From: Thiohalocapsa sp.
GTDB taxonomy: Bacteria > Pseudomonadota > Gammaproteobacteria > Chromatiales > Chromatiaceae
DNA length: 64,000 nucleotides
Assembly: GCA_028277725.1 (NCBI GenBank)
Contig: JANQFX010000102.1
Span: 1 to 64,000, forward strand
Direction: 5' to 3'
Made by a program: the position numbers and the translations under genes. Shown piece after piece: positions 8,009 to 18,143 of this stretch (positions are counted from its first letter, which is position 1; each line of letters opens with the position of its first letter). The notes below the pieces were generated by a model. The model worked only from the letters and a program-made list of their open reading frames with translations. It had not been told where the DNA came from and did not search any database.

Positions 8009-9538
8009 GTGCTAGTCCGGCTCAGCGGAATTCGGCGCGCCGGCTCGATCTTGCTGCTCGGCAGCGGTTTCGCGGTCCTGGCCTCTCGATTGTGGACGCT
8101 GGATGGTCGCTGGTTCGTCCTCGTCATCGCGGCCACCATGGTCATGCCCATCGCCGTCGTCGTCGTTCTGATGATGCCCGGGCTGCTGTTGCCGGGCTTC
8201 TTCGCTACCATTCCGCTCGCTTCCATCGAAAAGTGGCTGTTCCTCGACATGGTCCCACCAGACCAGGCCGGCAATGCCATGGCCTCGGGGATGATCGGCA
8301 TCGGACCGATCGACCTCGTGCTCGTGACCCTGGCGGCCGTGTGGTTCGTGCAGCGATTCGTGCGGCATGATAGGCCGTGCATCCGGCTACGGGCCTTCGA
8401 TTTTCTGGTTCTGAGCCTCGTCCTGGCGTATCTCCTATCCATCGTCGGCACACCGAGGCCCGTCCTGGGGCTATTCGCCGTGGCTTATCTGGCCAAGCAC
8501 GTCTTCGCCTATTTTTACGTGTCGCGCCACTTCCAGCACCATCACCTGCAGTGGTGGCTATTGGCGGTCCTGGTCGCCATCGTTTTCGAGGCCGTCCTAG
8601 GGTTGGCGCAGAGCCAGCTGGACCTCCTGCAGGGTTTGGCTCGGGACAAGGGCGCGGGCAGCGCCGAACGCCAAGCGCAATATGCCGTGCCCGGTATCGA
8701 GATGTACTACCGGGCAGAAGGGTCCACCTACGACTCCCACTCCTACGGCATCTACCTCGCCATGTTGCTGCCCTGGCCCATGGTGTTCCTGTTCGATAAC
8801 AAGCTCCGGGTGCTTTGGCGCTGGGTACTCGGCGCTGTCACCGTGCTGGGCATGATCGGGCTCGTGCTGAGCCTCTCGCGCTCCGCCTGGCTCAGTTTCG
8901 CCATCGCCATGACGATCGGCGTCGCGCTCATGCGCTTCCGCGTGGGTGTACGCTCTGTCGGGCGCGTCTTCCTGTGGGGCTCCGCGCTGTTGTTGCTGAT
9001 CGCCCCCTGGGGTGTGGGCTTGATTGCCGAACGATTCGCGAGCGCGCCCATCGAGATCCTGACAACACGCTTCGAGCAATTCATGGTCGCCGTCGACATA
9101 CTGCTTGCCCACCCCTTGTTTGGATTCGGCGTCGGGAATTACATGGAAGCCCTCGCCATCTACAACTTCGATTGGGCATGGATCATGCCAGTGCACAACG
9201 TGCTGCTCTGGATCGGTGCCGAAAGCGGCCTGTTCGGGATCTTCGCCTTCTACGGCATCATCGTCGGCGCCATGGTTCGTCTCTTCTCCGTGACCGGATC
9301 GACAGACCGCCGCAGCGCCTTCATTGCACTCGCCACCCTCCTCGGGCTCATCGCCTATGCCTTGGACGGCCTGACCAATCCGCTGTTTCGAGAACCCACC
9401 GTCTACATGATGTTCTGGACACTTATCGCCATTGCCACCGTGTTACCCGACCTCGACGTCCAGCGCGAGTGCGAGACAACGCCCAGCCCATGGCGCACCT
9501 GGTATGACCGCCAACAACCGCCGGCGCGCTCGGTATGA
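8009..9538 (+). CDS. O-antigen polymerase/ligase-like membrane protein (Wzy/WaaL superfamily)
   Basis: A 509-residue polytopic membrane protein with about ten or more hydrophobic segments. The hallmark Wzy_C region contains LVLSLSRSAWLSFAIA, followed by the large periplasmic loop with HPLFGFGVGNYMEA. Proteins of this type polymerise or ligate lipid-linked oligosaccharides at the periplasmic face. With a Wzx-like flippase and a Wzz-like protein in the same locus, polymerase is more likely than ligase. Translation starts at a GTG 3 bp after the preceding stop; the next gene begins more than 150 bp downstream. Confidence 0.82.
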   Translation: MLVRLSGIRRAGSILLLGSGFAVLASRLWTLDGRWFVLVIAATMVMPIAVVVVLMMPGLLLPGFFATIPLASIEKWLFLDMVPPDQAGNAMASGMIGIGPIDLVLVTLAAVWFVQRFVRHDRPCIRLRAFDFLVLSLVLAYLLSIVGTPRPVLGLFAVAYLAKHVFAYFYVSRHFQHHHLQWWLLAVLVAIVFEAVLGLAQSQLDLLQGLARDKGAGSAERQAQYAVPGIEMYYRAEGSTYDSHSYGIYLAMLLPWPMVFLFDNKLRVLWRWVLGAVTVLGMIGLVLSLSRSAWLSFAIAMTIGVALMRFRVGVRSVGRVFLWGSALLLLIAPWGVGLIAERFASAPIEILTTRFEQFMVAVDILLAHPLFGFGVGNYMEALAIYNFDWAWIMPVHNVLLWIGAESGLFGIFAFYGIIVGAMVRLFSVTGSTDRRSAFIALATLLGLIAYALDGLTNPLFREPTVYMMFWTLIAIATVLPDLDVQRECETTPSPWRTWYDRQQPPARSV

Positions 9539-9699
9539 AGAACGCCTGCGCCCCAACGCCCACCCGCACGGCGGCGCTCTATCGATCCACAAGCCCGGGC
9601 AACCAACCGCCCGGCGCCTCGTGCAGCGATCGCGAAACGGCTGCGCGACGCCCGAACAGCGTGTACTCTTTCAACACTGTCCCCAACAGGTATGCTGCA

Positions 9700-10770
9700 A
9701 TGTCCAGAAACTCCTTTGCTTCTTTCCTGTTACTCGTGCCAGGACTGTTGCTCATCGTCACCGCATGCTCTCCGCCAACCTATGAAGGCTCGGGCTGCGT
9801 GCAGCCTGGCATGAAGGCAGGTGAGGATCTGGACCCAGCATACTTCAGTATCTACACCAGTACCGTGAATGGTGAGAATCTACGCCGGCTATACTCTGAT
9901 CCCTGTCGCGAGCTCAATCATGCGCGCATCTCACCGGATGGCCAGTGGATAACCTTTACGCGCTACAACCAGCGCAACCCGACCACGGGATTGGCAACGG
10001 AAAACACGGGCTACGGCAACACGGAGATCATGGTCGGGCGCATGGACGGTTCCGAACTCAAATCCGTCGTCGGGCCGCGCTCTGGAGAGATCTCCGGCAA
10101 CGGCTACTGGACTCCGGACGGCAAGGGTATTCTGTTCGTTTCGATGAAGCATGGGCAGCTACCCGCAATCAAGCGCCTGGATCTTTCCTCTGGTGCCATC
10201 ACCACCATCAACACCAAGCCGGACGGCATCAATACCGACCCGCACCGGGTCGGCGGAAAACTGGTCTTTGCCAGCAGGGAGCGTCCGTCGGACCCGAATT
10301 CCATTTGGGTGGTCGACTCCTCCGCGACAGCCAAGCAAATCAGTTTTCCACAGCCCACCCGCGAGACCCAGCGCCTCGCGAAGAGCCATCCCGGTCTCGG
10401 CGATTTCGACCCGAAACTGTCGCCGGATGCCAAGTCGGTCGTCTTCATGCGTCGTGCTGCAAAAGACAGTTGGCACGTCGTCAAGGTGGACCTAGCCACC
10501 GGTGAGGCGTCCAATCTCTCCGGGCACGATGCCACCGACGCAGTGCCGGAATGGTCCCCGGACGGCCGCGACATCATATTTTGGCATGCGGACTTGAAGA
10601 ACCTCAAAAACTCCGGTTTGTACGTGATGCAGCGTGACGGTAGCAACCGGCGTCGGATTCCGCTGCCAGGCGGATACTTCTATACCATGCCGGCCTTTGC
10701 GCCCATCAACGCATCCAACCCGGATGGCCGCATGATTGTGTTTTCCGCCAAGAAGGAACCACTGCTCTGA
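9700..10770 (+). CDS. Secreted lipoprotein with TolB-like PD40 beta-propeller
   Basis: A 356-residue protein with a lipoprotein signal ending in VTAC (Cys23). The rest carries PD40/TolB-type blades: HARISPDGQWITFTRY, GYWTPDGKGILFVS, FDPKLSPDAKSVVFMRR and PEWSPDGRDIIFWHA. It is therefore a lipid-anchored periplasmic or outer-membrane propeller. Such proteins bind polymers or other proteins; in this locus it may contact the exported glycan, which is inference. An upstream in-frame extension to 9535 was dropped because it would bury the signal peptide. It does not look like TolB itself, which is soluble and longer. Confidence 0.78.
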   Translation: MSRNSFASFLLLVPGLLLIVTACSPPTYEGSGCVQPGMKAGEDLDPAYFSIYTSTVNGENLRRLYSDPCRELNHARISPDGQWITFTRYNQRNPTTGLATENTGYGNTEIMVGRMDGSELKSVVGPRSGEISGNGYWTPDGKGILFVSMKHGQLPAIKRLDLSSGAITTINTKPDGINTDPHRVGGKLVFASRERPSDPNSIWVVDSSATAKQISFPQPTRETQRLAKSHPGLGDFDPKLSPDAKSVVFMRRAAKDSWHVVKVDLATGEASNLSGHDATDAVPEWSPDGRDIIFWHADLKNLKNSGLYVMQRDGSNRRRIPLPGGYFYTMPAFAPINASNPDGRMIVFSAKKEPLL

Positions 10771-10870
10771 TAACTGATGGCTATCTCGAACTGCTCGAGA
10801 TGCCCTGATACGGTTTCGATGGACGCGCGCATTGCACGCATCATCCACTCGAAACTCGGCAACGCGGGCC

Positions 10871-11713
10871 ATGAACACTGATCAAAAAGCACTCTCATTC
10901 AAGCTCCTTCGTGGGCTGTTGCGGCCCAGCACCATGCTACAGCGCGCCTGGGCCAAGTCGCGCCTGGGGCCCATCGGTCTGCGGATCTATTTCGACGCAA
11001 CGCCCCGCCCGCATTTTGCCTACTGTATGTTCCAGGCCGCCTTGATGGCGAAGCAACTTGGCCTCGACAAGATATCGGCAATCGAGTTCGGCGTGGCCGG
11101 CGGAAACGGCTTGTTGGTCATGGAGGAGCTGGCCGCCGATATCGAGCGGGCCGTGGGCGTTGGATTCGAGATCTACGGGTTCGACACCGGTGAAGGCATG
11201 CCGGCTCCGGTGGACTACCGGGATGTGCCCTGTGTCTGGCGGGAGAAATTCTTTCGCATGGATGTCGAAGCGCTGCGCTCGCGCCTAGGATCATCGCAGC
11301 TTGTGTTGGGCGATGTCGCTGAGACCGTGAAGGACTTCTTCGCCAAGGAGCACCCCGCTCCTCTCGGCTTCGTGTCTTTCGACTTGGACTATTACAGTTC
11401 GACGGTGGCAGCGCTCGAAATCTTCGACGGGCCACACGACACCCGCCTGCCGAGGTGCTTCTGCTATTTCGATGACTTGGTAGGCGAAGACCACGACCTG
11501 ATGTGCGAGCACGTCGGCGAGCTGCTCGCGATCGAGGAATTCAACGCATCAAGCGCCAACCGGAAATTGGCGCGAATCTATGGCTTGGGCAGCAAACGCT
11601 GGTTGCGTTGCCACTGGGCAGAGTCGGTGTTCGTGCTGCACGATTTCCGACATCCCCATTACGATACCTACATCCTGTCGTCACCGTCGCGCCAGATGCC
11701 TTTGGGGTCCTGA
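10871..11713 (+). CDS. Class I methyltransferase-like protein
   Basis: A 280-residue protein with the SAM-binding type motif AIEFGVAGGNGL (about residues 74-85), an acidic strand end at YGFDTGEGMP, and VSFDLDYYSSTVAALEIF as the motif IV region. The pattern resembles TylF/MycF-like sugar O-methyltransferases and related proteins that use a DLDYYSST-type motif. It is the second of four methyltransferase-type genes in the locus. The ATG at 10871 was preferred over an upstream frame opening at 10832. Whether it methylates a sugar is inferred from context. Confidence 0.72.
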   Translation: MNTDQKALSFKLLRGLLRPSTMLQRAWAKSRLGPIGLRIYFDATPRPHFAYCMFQAALMAKQLGLDKISAIEFGVAGGNGLLVMEELAADIERAVGVGFEIYGFDTGEGMPAPVDYRDVPCVWREKFFRMDVEALRSRLGSSQLVLGDVAETVKDFFAKEHPAPLGFVSFDLDYYSSTVAALEIFDGPHDTRLPRCFCYFDDLVGEDHDLMCEHVGELLAIEEFNASSANRKLARIYGLGSKRWLRCHWAESVFVLHDFRHPHYDTYILSSPSRQMPLGS

Positions 11714-12240
11714 CAACCTCGTCTCCTTTCATGACCGTCCTGCTGCGCTTGCCCCGGGTTTGAGCAATTGCGCATTGCCGGAGCCGAACACCGTTCGTGC
11801 ATCTTTTGCGCTCCCCGCTCCAGGTAGCGGTCAACCGCTGAGTCGTTCCCTCAGATGCCTGTTCCGCCGGGCGTTCGAGCGACGTTCGCACATCCTCCAC
11901 TGAGCGAGCCACCCGCCATCCACTCCGCCGAGCTTCAAATGAGAAGCAGCAGGTGGGCGGGTCGGCAGGCGCTTTGCGCTGGGCAGCTGGCATGGCGCAA
12001 CGACGAGGACGAAGGTTCCCCTCCCATGACGAAACACCGGGCCCGGGCGGTGTCGGCAGCGCCGGCTCGTGCCTGCGGCTCGGAGCGCGGGTTTGGGACT
12101 GTGGTCACGGCGCTGGTGGTCCGGACGACGTTAAATCTGAAAGTGGGGCGGGCGCGAGCCGCCGCTCAAGAGCAGGCAGTGCTCCGCTCCGCCCACGCGG
12201 TCGCGTGGCTCAAGAATACCTTCGCGTGGAGAGAACGGAC
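11714..12240. other. Gap without a convincing gene
   Basis: A 527-bp interval between the methyltransferase and the giant secreted protein. Several frames stay open, but their translations are arginine- and proline-rich, out of phase with any family, and fit GC-rich non-coding sequence. An in-frame extension of the downstream gene to 11953 has no signal peptide and is discounted. The promoter of the large protein probably lies here. Confidence 0.5.
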
Positions 12241-15200
12241 ATGTCGAGCACTGCAGCCAACCTACGACGAGTGATCACCACCCTATTCGGAGCGGTCATG
12301 CTGTTCTCCGTTTCGACCAGCTCCTCCGCGGCGGAATGGGAGGCCATAGGGCCGTTCGGGGGCGATCAGTTCGACGTGCGCATTGTTCCGGGGAATCCCG
12401 ATACGCTCTACGCGCTTGCAATCCACGGTATCCACCGGAGCCGGGACGCAGGCGACACCTGGGAGCGCATTCACACCCGCGACATGTTCATTGGTTTCGT
12501 CGGCTTCAATATCGATCCCAACGACACGGCCCACCTGCATGTCGGAACCTGGGAAACCGGCGTCTGGGAAAGCTGGGACGAGGGCGACACCTGGTCGGAT
12601 TGCGGACTAGGCCTGCCGACGCTCGTCGATGCGCCAGATGTGTATCACCCCGTGGTGTCCCTGGCTCAGGACGGTGATGGGCAGCTGATTGCCGCACTGG
12701 GGTCGATCGGCGATCGCGGGGAGCCGCCGGCACGTATCTACCGGTCGGTTAGTGGTTGCAACGACTGGGTTGCGGATGACGCAGGCATCGAGCCGGCGGG
12801 CGTCGCAGAGACACAGGATGTGCAGACTCTGGTGAGCACCGATGCAAATGGTCGCGTCTGGGCGATCAGCTATGGTGCCGGCGTGTATCGTTCCGAGGCT
12901 GGACACTGGATGGATGCAAGCGGCGATCTGCCCCTGGCAGCGATGAAGACGACCGTGCTTGCCCATGATCCAGATGACCCCGACCGGGTCATCTTGGGCA
13001 CGGAGGATCACTGGATATTCGAGAGTCTCGATGCCGGTCTGTCCTGGACGCCCTGGGCGCTGCCCGAGCAATTGGTCGGGCTATCCCAACTGCCCCTCGT
13101 GTACATGATTGCGATCGATCCCAACAACAGCCGCTTGGCCATTGCACAGGCCATCGACAATAGCATTCCTCCGGAGATCCCGCTGTTTAGCGCGCAGCCG
13201 TCTCAGGATCAGGGGTTGGGCGCCTACCTCACCAGGGATGGCGGTATCACCTGGGACACCCAGCGAGCGCTGTTCCTTCGAATTGCAATCGACCCCCGCG
13301 AAAGCGTACTCCTCGAAGCGCAGCAGCCACCGAACGCGTCGACTCCGCAAATATCGCGGATCTGGTATTCAACGACGGTCGGCATGAACGCCGTGACGCG
13401 GTTCGATCGAAAAACCGATTCTGCCGAGGTCATCACAGACGGCATCGAGGGTGCGGTGATGAACCGGGTTTGGGTCAGCCCACAGACGGCGGATTCGTCC
13501 GAGAGTATTGTACTGGCCATGCTCGAGGGATATCTCACCCGCTACGAGCGCGACACCGACGCTTGGGAGCATTACGAAACCTATTCCTTCTCCGACGATA
13601 TAGGTTTCGTGAGCTACAACTGGGCCTTCGCAGCGGACTGGCTGGACGAGGGACGGATCTATTTCGCAACAGGCGACCCGGCCTGGCAATTCCAAGCCAG
13701 TCGCGGCGTCTATGCCAAGTCGTTGGACTGCTTCAGTGCGCCCTGCGATGCGCCAGAGCAACTGCTCGCCGACGTCGGCGTCTGGCAGATCGTCTCGACG
13801 CCTCTGCGCCCGGAAACCCTGTACGCCACGACTCAAGGCGACGGCATACTTCTCAGCGAGGATCGCGGCTCCAGTTGGTCGGACCTGAGTGAGGGTCTAC
13901 CCGCGGGCGCGAGCGTTACGGATCTGATCCTGGACGAGACGGGTGGGCCGCTGCTGGCGGCGCTGCGGACCTGGAGTGGTGAGGCGGCCAACGGTGAGCC
14001 GGAGCAGTGGTGGGTCGAGCCGAATGAGGATGGGGCCGTCTATGTCTTCAAAGACGAGGGCTGGGTCCGCGCCGCCGGTATCGATGCCGCGGTATTGGAT
14101 TTGGAGTCACACCCATCCGACCTGCAAACATTGTATGCCGGCACCTCCCGGGGCGTCTTTCGCAGTATCGACCGCGGCCAGAATTGGGAATGCGTTGCGC
14201 CGCCTTTGTTGACCTATGCACTGGCCGTCGATCCCGCCCACCCGGACTATCTCTTTGCCGCAACCGCGCGTGGCGTGTTTCGCAGCACCAATTCCGGGGC
14301 CCAATGGCACGATTTCTCGGACGGGCTGCCACTGGACCTCATGCACTCCATCAGCCTGGACTCTCAGACAGGCGTCCTCTATGTCGGAACCGCAGGCAAC
14401 AGCGTCTACAGATTGACTCCGGACGAGAATCCCGAACCCCAACTACGCATCGATCCGCCTGTCCTCGACTTCGGCGTCGTTCCCGTCGGCTTCCACGACG
14501 ACGCCCGAATCGTAGTGAGCAACGACGGGGAGGCGGACCTTTGGGTCGAGGATATCCTGGTATCCGGTGCCGCCTTCTCGCTGCCTGACGGCTTCAAGGA
14601 TCCCTTGCGCATCCCCCCGCGTAGCTCCGAATCGCTGCACCTGCGCTTTTCGCCGCAGAGTGTCGGAGAAACCACGGGGACGATTTCGATCACAAGCAAT
14701 GACCAGACGGCAACGCAGTCGGTTTCCACGGTAAACGGTGAGGGCCGTGCGGCCGTCGATCCCTCGCCGGATGCCCGCGTCAATGGCAGCGAGACCGGAG
14801 AAACCGTTGACTTCGGTGACTCTGTGACGCTGTCGACCCACCTAACCGCAGGTGACTATCTTGGACGCCTGGTCGATGTCTGGATCGGGTTCTCAACCCC
14901 CTACGGCGTCGACTATTGGTTGGTCGAGGGTGCCGGTTGGGTTGAATCCGAGACACCGTTGCGCGCCTTTGTCGCACCTGTTGCGGACTTCGAAGAGTTC
15001 TTACCGGCCATCGAGCTAGCCCCTGCCGCAGCGGGTGATTATGTCTTCACTTTCGCGCTCGACGATAACTCGGATGGTGTCTACGATGGCACCTGGCGCG
15101 ATGATGTCGGCTTCACTGTGCAGCCACCACCCGCCCAGCTCATCGTTGTCCCAGGCGCACTGGACTTTGGCACCGTGGCCGTTGGTTCATCCAATACGCT

Positions 15201-16521
15201 CGCAGTCGGTCTGGGCAATACTGGAGGTCAGCCATTGACGGTCGATAGCGTCGCACTCGGCGATCCCTCACTGTCACTACTCGATCCGCCTTCCTTCCCT
15301 ATCGTTCTCGATGCGGGAGAGTCCACCGCGCTCCTGGTGACCTATGCGCCTTTGTCGGTTGGCCCGATGGCTTCAACCCTTTCCGTGCGTAGCAATGCGG
15401 AGCAGACGCCACGCGAGGTCGCAGTGACGGCCGCAGGGCGCGAGTCAGTAGCGCCGGTACCCGACGCTCGCATCGCCGGAACAGATGCCGGCGGCAGGGT
15501 CGACTTCGGGCAGTCGGTGACCTTCTCTACCCACCTCACCGCGAACGACTCTGTCGGTCGTGAGGCGGACTTGTGGGTTTCTTGGACGGCCCCGACTGGC
15601 AGCCTGTACTGGCTGGTGTACGGGGAGGGATGGGTCGCGTCCGAGACGCCCCGGCGGTTGGGTGTCTTGCCAATGGGTGACTACGACCCGCTGTTCAGCT
15701 TCGAGTTTCTGCCGCCTGTCGCCGGCGAGCATAGCTTCACTTTCGCCATAGACGACAATACCGACGGCGTTTTCGACGGGACCTGGAGCGACACGGTCAC
15801 CTTTGTCGTAAACGAACAACCTCCAGTGCTGGTCGCCTTCCCCGACACCTTGGATTTCGGGGATGTGCCGGTTGGCTCCGAATCGACGAAGACCGTTGCC
15901 ATTGGCAACGTCGGCGGCCGAGAGCTTGTGATCGACACGGTCGATTTCGGTGATCCTGCACTTGCGCAGATCGATCCGCCGGAGATGCCGATCGTGCTCG
16001 CCAGCGGCGAGTCGATCCTCCTATCCCTGGTCTACGCACCCATTGAGCCGGGAGCCCTCAGCAGCAGTGTGAGTTTTCTGAGCAATGCTGGCGTTGGTTC
16101 CGGGGGGCTCTTGGTGACCGGTGCCGCCGAAACGGCCGCGGTGCCGGCGCTCGATGCACGGATCAACGATTCCGATCTACCTGGGTCCATCGTTCTCGGG
16201 CAGTCCGTATGGCTGTCGATCCATCTGGAAGCCGGCGACTATTTGGGGCAGGACGCGGATTTCTGGGTGTCCATGAGATCTCCCCAAGGCGAGACGCAAT
16301 GGTTGGTTTACGGAACGGGTTGGGTCGTCTCCGACGCGCCGCTTCGTTTCTTCGCCGCACCCATCGCGAGTTACGGAGAAGTCTTTGGCATCCCATTCTC
16401 GCCCACTGACACTGGAGAATACGCGCTTCGCTTCGCCGTAGATAACAACGCCGACGGCGCCTTGGACGAGACTTGGAGCGATACGGTGTCGATATTGGTC
16501 GACGCGTCCGAGGCAGTGTAA
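12241..16521 (+). CDS. Giant secreted protein: Asp-box propeller plus three ASH-like/calcium-loop modules
   Basis: A 1426-residue exported protein. The signal peptide ends near residue 30 (TSSSAAEW). Residues about 30-730 carry at least seven Asp-box/BNR motifs (RSRDAGDTWERI, ESWDEGDTWSD, ESLDAGLSWTPW, LTRDGGITWDT, LSEDRGSSWSDL, RSIDRGQNWECV, RSTNSGAQWHDF), as in VPS10/sialidase-like propellers. From about residue 733 a unit of roughly 230 residues occurs three times: an ASH-like beta domain (LDFGVVPVG, LDFGTVAVG, LDFGDVPVG) then a second beta module ending in DDNSDGVYDGTW, DDNTDGVFDGTW or DNNADGALDETW, which look like calcium loops. No C-terminal anchor is seen. It is probably a surface or matrix protein tied to the polysaccharide. 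Confidence 0.8.
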   Translation: MSSTAANLRRVITTLFGAVMLFSVSTSSSAAEWEAIGPFGGDQFDVRIVPGNPDTLYALAIHGIHRSRDAGDTWERIHTRDMFIGFVGFNIDPNDTAHLHVGTWETGVWESWDEGDTWSDCGLGLPTLVDAPDVYHPVVSLAQDGDGQLIAALGSIGDRGEPPARIYRSVSGCNDWVADDAGIEPAGVAETQDVQTLVSTDANGRVWAISYGAGVYRSEAGHWMDASGDLPLAAMKTTVLAHDPDDPDRVILGTEDHWIFESLDAGLSWTPWALPEQLVGLSQLPLVYMIAIDPNNSRLAIAQAIDNSIPPEIPLFSAQPSQDQGLGAYLTRDGGITWDTQRALFLRIAIDPRESVLLEAQQPPNASTPQISRIWYSTTVGMNAVTRFDRKTDSAEVITDGIEGAVMNRVWVSPQTADSSESIVLAMLEGYLTRYERDTDAWEHYETYSFSDDIGFVSYNWAFAADWLDEGRIYFATGDPAWQFQASRGVYAKSLDCFSAPCDAPEQLLADVGVWQIVSTPLRPETLYATTQGDGILLSEDRGSSWSDLSEGLPAGASVTDLILDETGGPLLAALRTWSGEAANGEPEQWWVEPNEDGAVYVFKDEGWVRAAGIDAAVLDLESHPSDLQTLYAGTSRGVFRSIDRGQNWECVAPPLLTYALAVDPAHPDYLFAATARGVFRSTNSGAQWHDFSDGLPLDLMHSISLDSQTGVLYVGTAGNSVYRLTPDENPEPQLRIDPPVLDFGVVPVGFHDDARIVVSNDGEADLWVEDILVSGAAFSLPDGFKDPLRIPPRSSESLHLRFSPQSVGETTGTISITSNDQTATQSVSTVNGEGRAAVDPSPDARVNGSETGETVDFGDSVTLSTHLTAGDYLGRLVDVWIGFSTPYGVDYWLVEGAGWVESETPLRAFVAPVADFEEFLPAIELAPAAAGDYVFTFALDDNSDGVYDGTWRDDVGFTVQPPPAQLIVVPGALDFGTVAVGSSNTLAVGLGNTGGQPLTVDSVALGDPSLSLLDPPSFPIVLDAGESTALLVTYAPLSVGPMASTLSVRSNAEQTPREVAVTAAGRESVAPVPDARIAGTDAGGRVDFGQSVTFSTHLTANDSVGREADLWVSWTAPTGSLYWLVYGEGWVASETPRRLGVLPMGDYDPLFSFEFLPPVAGEHSFTFAIDDNTDGVFDGTWSDTVTFVVNEQPPVLVAFPDTLDFGDVPVGSESTKTVAIGNVGGRELVIDTVDFGDPALAQIDPPEMPIVLASGESILLSLVYAPIEPGALSSSVSFLSNAGVGSGGLLVTGAAETAAVPALDARINDSDLPGSIVLGQSVWLSIHLEAGDYLGQDADFWVSMRSPQGETQWLVYGTGWVVSDAPLRFFAAPIASYGEVFGIPFSPTDTGEYALRFAVDNNADGALDETWSDTVSILVDASEAV
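14437..16506 (+). repeat. Three tandem ~690-bp coding repeats
   Basis: The unit ASH-like domain plus PDARxxxSETG...DGTW module is repeated with starts near 14437, 15141 and 15831. The copies are diverged at DNA level but keep matched landmarks: LDFGxVxVG, PDARI/V, WLVxGxGWVxSxTP and DxNxDGxxDxTW. This is intragenic domain duplication, not a mobile repeat. Confidence 0.75.
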
Positions 16522-16804
16522 CCTTCGGCGGGCACATGGCCGATTCGTCTCCGACGCTCGCGGCCGACGTCCGCGATCCGCTGCGACGCTCGGGCGGTCC
16601 TCAAGCTCCATCGTGAGGGGTACCAACCCGACCGTGGGGGCGCGACGTTGGCGGATGACCGGCGCAGTCTTTCGCTCCGCGTCGCCGTTGCGCTCCTTAG
16701 GAGCAGGCGCCAGAGCGAACATGATGGCCAGACCATGCCTGTCTGCTCCCACCGGAGCGATCGGACGCCACTCCAAGAAGGCAGCACAGTCAGAGAGCAA
16801 ACCG

Positions 16805-17590
16805 ATGAGACTCCAGAACATCAATCGGAACGCACGGGCGGTCCTGAAGGCAGCTGCGTGCGAGGTCATACGGAGGTATCACCAAGTCGCTCCCGAGTTC
16901 ACGCGCTTCTATAGCGGGACTCCGACCAACCCCGGCCCTGTCTTTGCGAAAGAGGCGGATTTTCTGTATACGCTGGCGCGAATCCTGATGCCGAACCGGA
17001 TTCTCGAAATCGGACTTGGAGGTGCGGCATCAACGCTCGCATTCGCGGAGGCATTGCGGCAAAACGGCGGGGAGGGACGCCTCGTCAGCATCGACACCTC
17101 ACACGAGATGGCGGCAAGGGCGAACATACTGCTGAAGATGCATGGACTGAAGCGTTTCGCCACTACCCTACTTGGATCATCGGATGATCCTTCGATTCGT
17201 GAGCAGGCCGCAGAGATGCTAGGCCAGGTGGACATCTTGCTCATCGACGGTGATCACTCGTTCGACGGCGTGGTCCGTGATTTCCAGAACTTTCACACAC
17301 TCGTCGCCGCAACCGGCGTGATCATATTCCACGATACGGGTCCTTTCGAGAACCGGTATGCGGATCAGATTGCGAAGCTCCCGCGCGAACACAACGCGGC
17401 ATGCCCGATCCCGACGGCCGACGGCAGGGGCGTCTATCATCGCCCCGACGTTGCGCGTGCCGTTGATTGGATACTCGAACAGCATCCGGAATACGGCAGC
17501 CTTGCAATACACAACATGGCGGAGCCGTCCTGCGGTATCGCAATCCTGCAACGAAGAGCGCCCTTTTTTTCCCCGGCCGAACAACCCTGA
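16805..17590 (+). CDS. Class I SAM methyltransferase (O-methyltransferase/Methyltransf_24-like)
   Basis: A 261-residue protein with motif I ILEIGLGGAASTLAFAEAL (near residues 63-81), an acidic RLVSIDTS after strand 2, and VDILLIDGDHSFDGVVRDF, the DGDHS motif of metal-dependent or caffeoyl-CoA-like O-methyltransferases and of Methyltransf_24. Toward the end FHDTGPFENRY is also typical. It sits between the giant secreted protein and a GT2 transferase, so glycan O-methylation is plausible. The ATG at 16805 is preferred; the open frame back to 16613 lacks homology. Confidence 0.82.
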   Translation: MRLQNINRNARAVLKAAACEVIRRYHQVAPEFTRFYSGTPTNPGPVFAKEADFLYTLARILMPNRILEIGLGGAASTLAFAEALRQNGGEGRLVSIDTSHEMAARANILLKMHGLKRFATTLLGSSDDPSIREQAAEMLGQVDILLIDGDHSFDGVVRDFQNFHTLVAATGVIIFHDTGPFENRYADQIAKLPREHNAACPIPTADGRGVYHRPDVARAVDWILEQHPEYGSLAIHNMAEPSCGIAILQRRAPFFSPAEQP

Positions 17591-18143
17591 CTGGACACGT
17601 GCCCCCCGGTGATCCAGTCCACCGCCGATGCAGCATCTCCGGCCTGAGCGCAGAGACGTCATGTGTCTTGCAATGTCCCTGAATCGTCGGCGACCCATCC
17701 GGTCCGGTCCCGTTGAACCGCTCGAGGACCGGCTGTACTCCGGTTGACCGACGCAATCACCCTCGCTAATCTCGAACATGCGAGGAGCGACGCTTGCGCA
17801 AGCACATCACCGCCAAGGTTGTCACAAGGCGGCTCGGTGCACTGCGCCGTCGCGGGCGCGTGCGGCGCCAGCACCGCCGATATCCATGGCCCGCGCCCGC
17901 TCGCGCAGTCTCCACATCGACTTCACTGCGACGCCTGGGAGCGCCGAGCCCCTTACCCTTGGGGATCTCGACAAGAGGCCTCCCGGAGCGGTTGTTCGAG
18001 ACGCGAGGCAAATGCGCGTTTTCCGCTTCGCTCCACTTCTCCAACGCTTGCGCGCTCGAGACGTGGCGAGGCCTCCTGCTCCGCACGGGCAGCTCGACTG
18101 TTTCGAGACCCCAGTTTGTCCCACTTGACCAGAGCCTGCCGCG
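17591..18143. other. Gap without a convincing gene
   Basis: This 553-bp stretch separates a methyltransferase from a GT2 gene on the same strand. Overlapping frames between 17744 and 18247 in both directions give only arginine-rich shadow-type translations with no motif. I see no RNA gene or clear terminator. It may hold the promoter for the 18144 gene. Confidence 0.5.
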
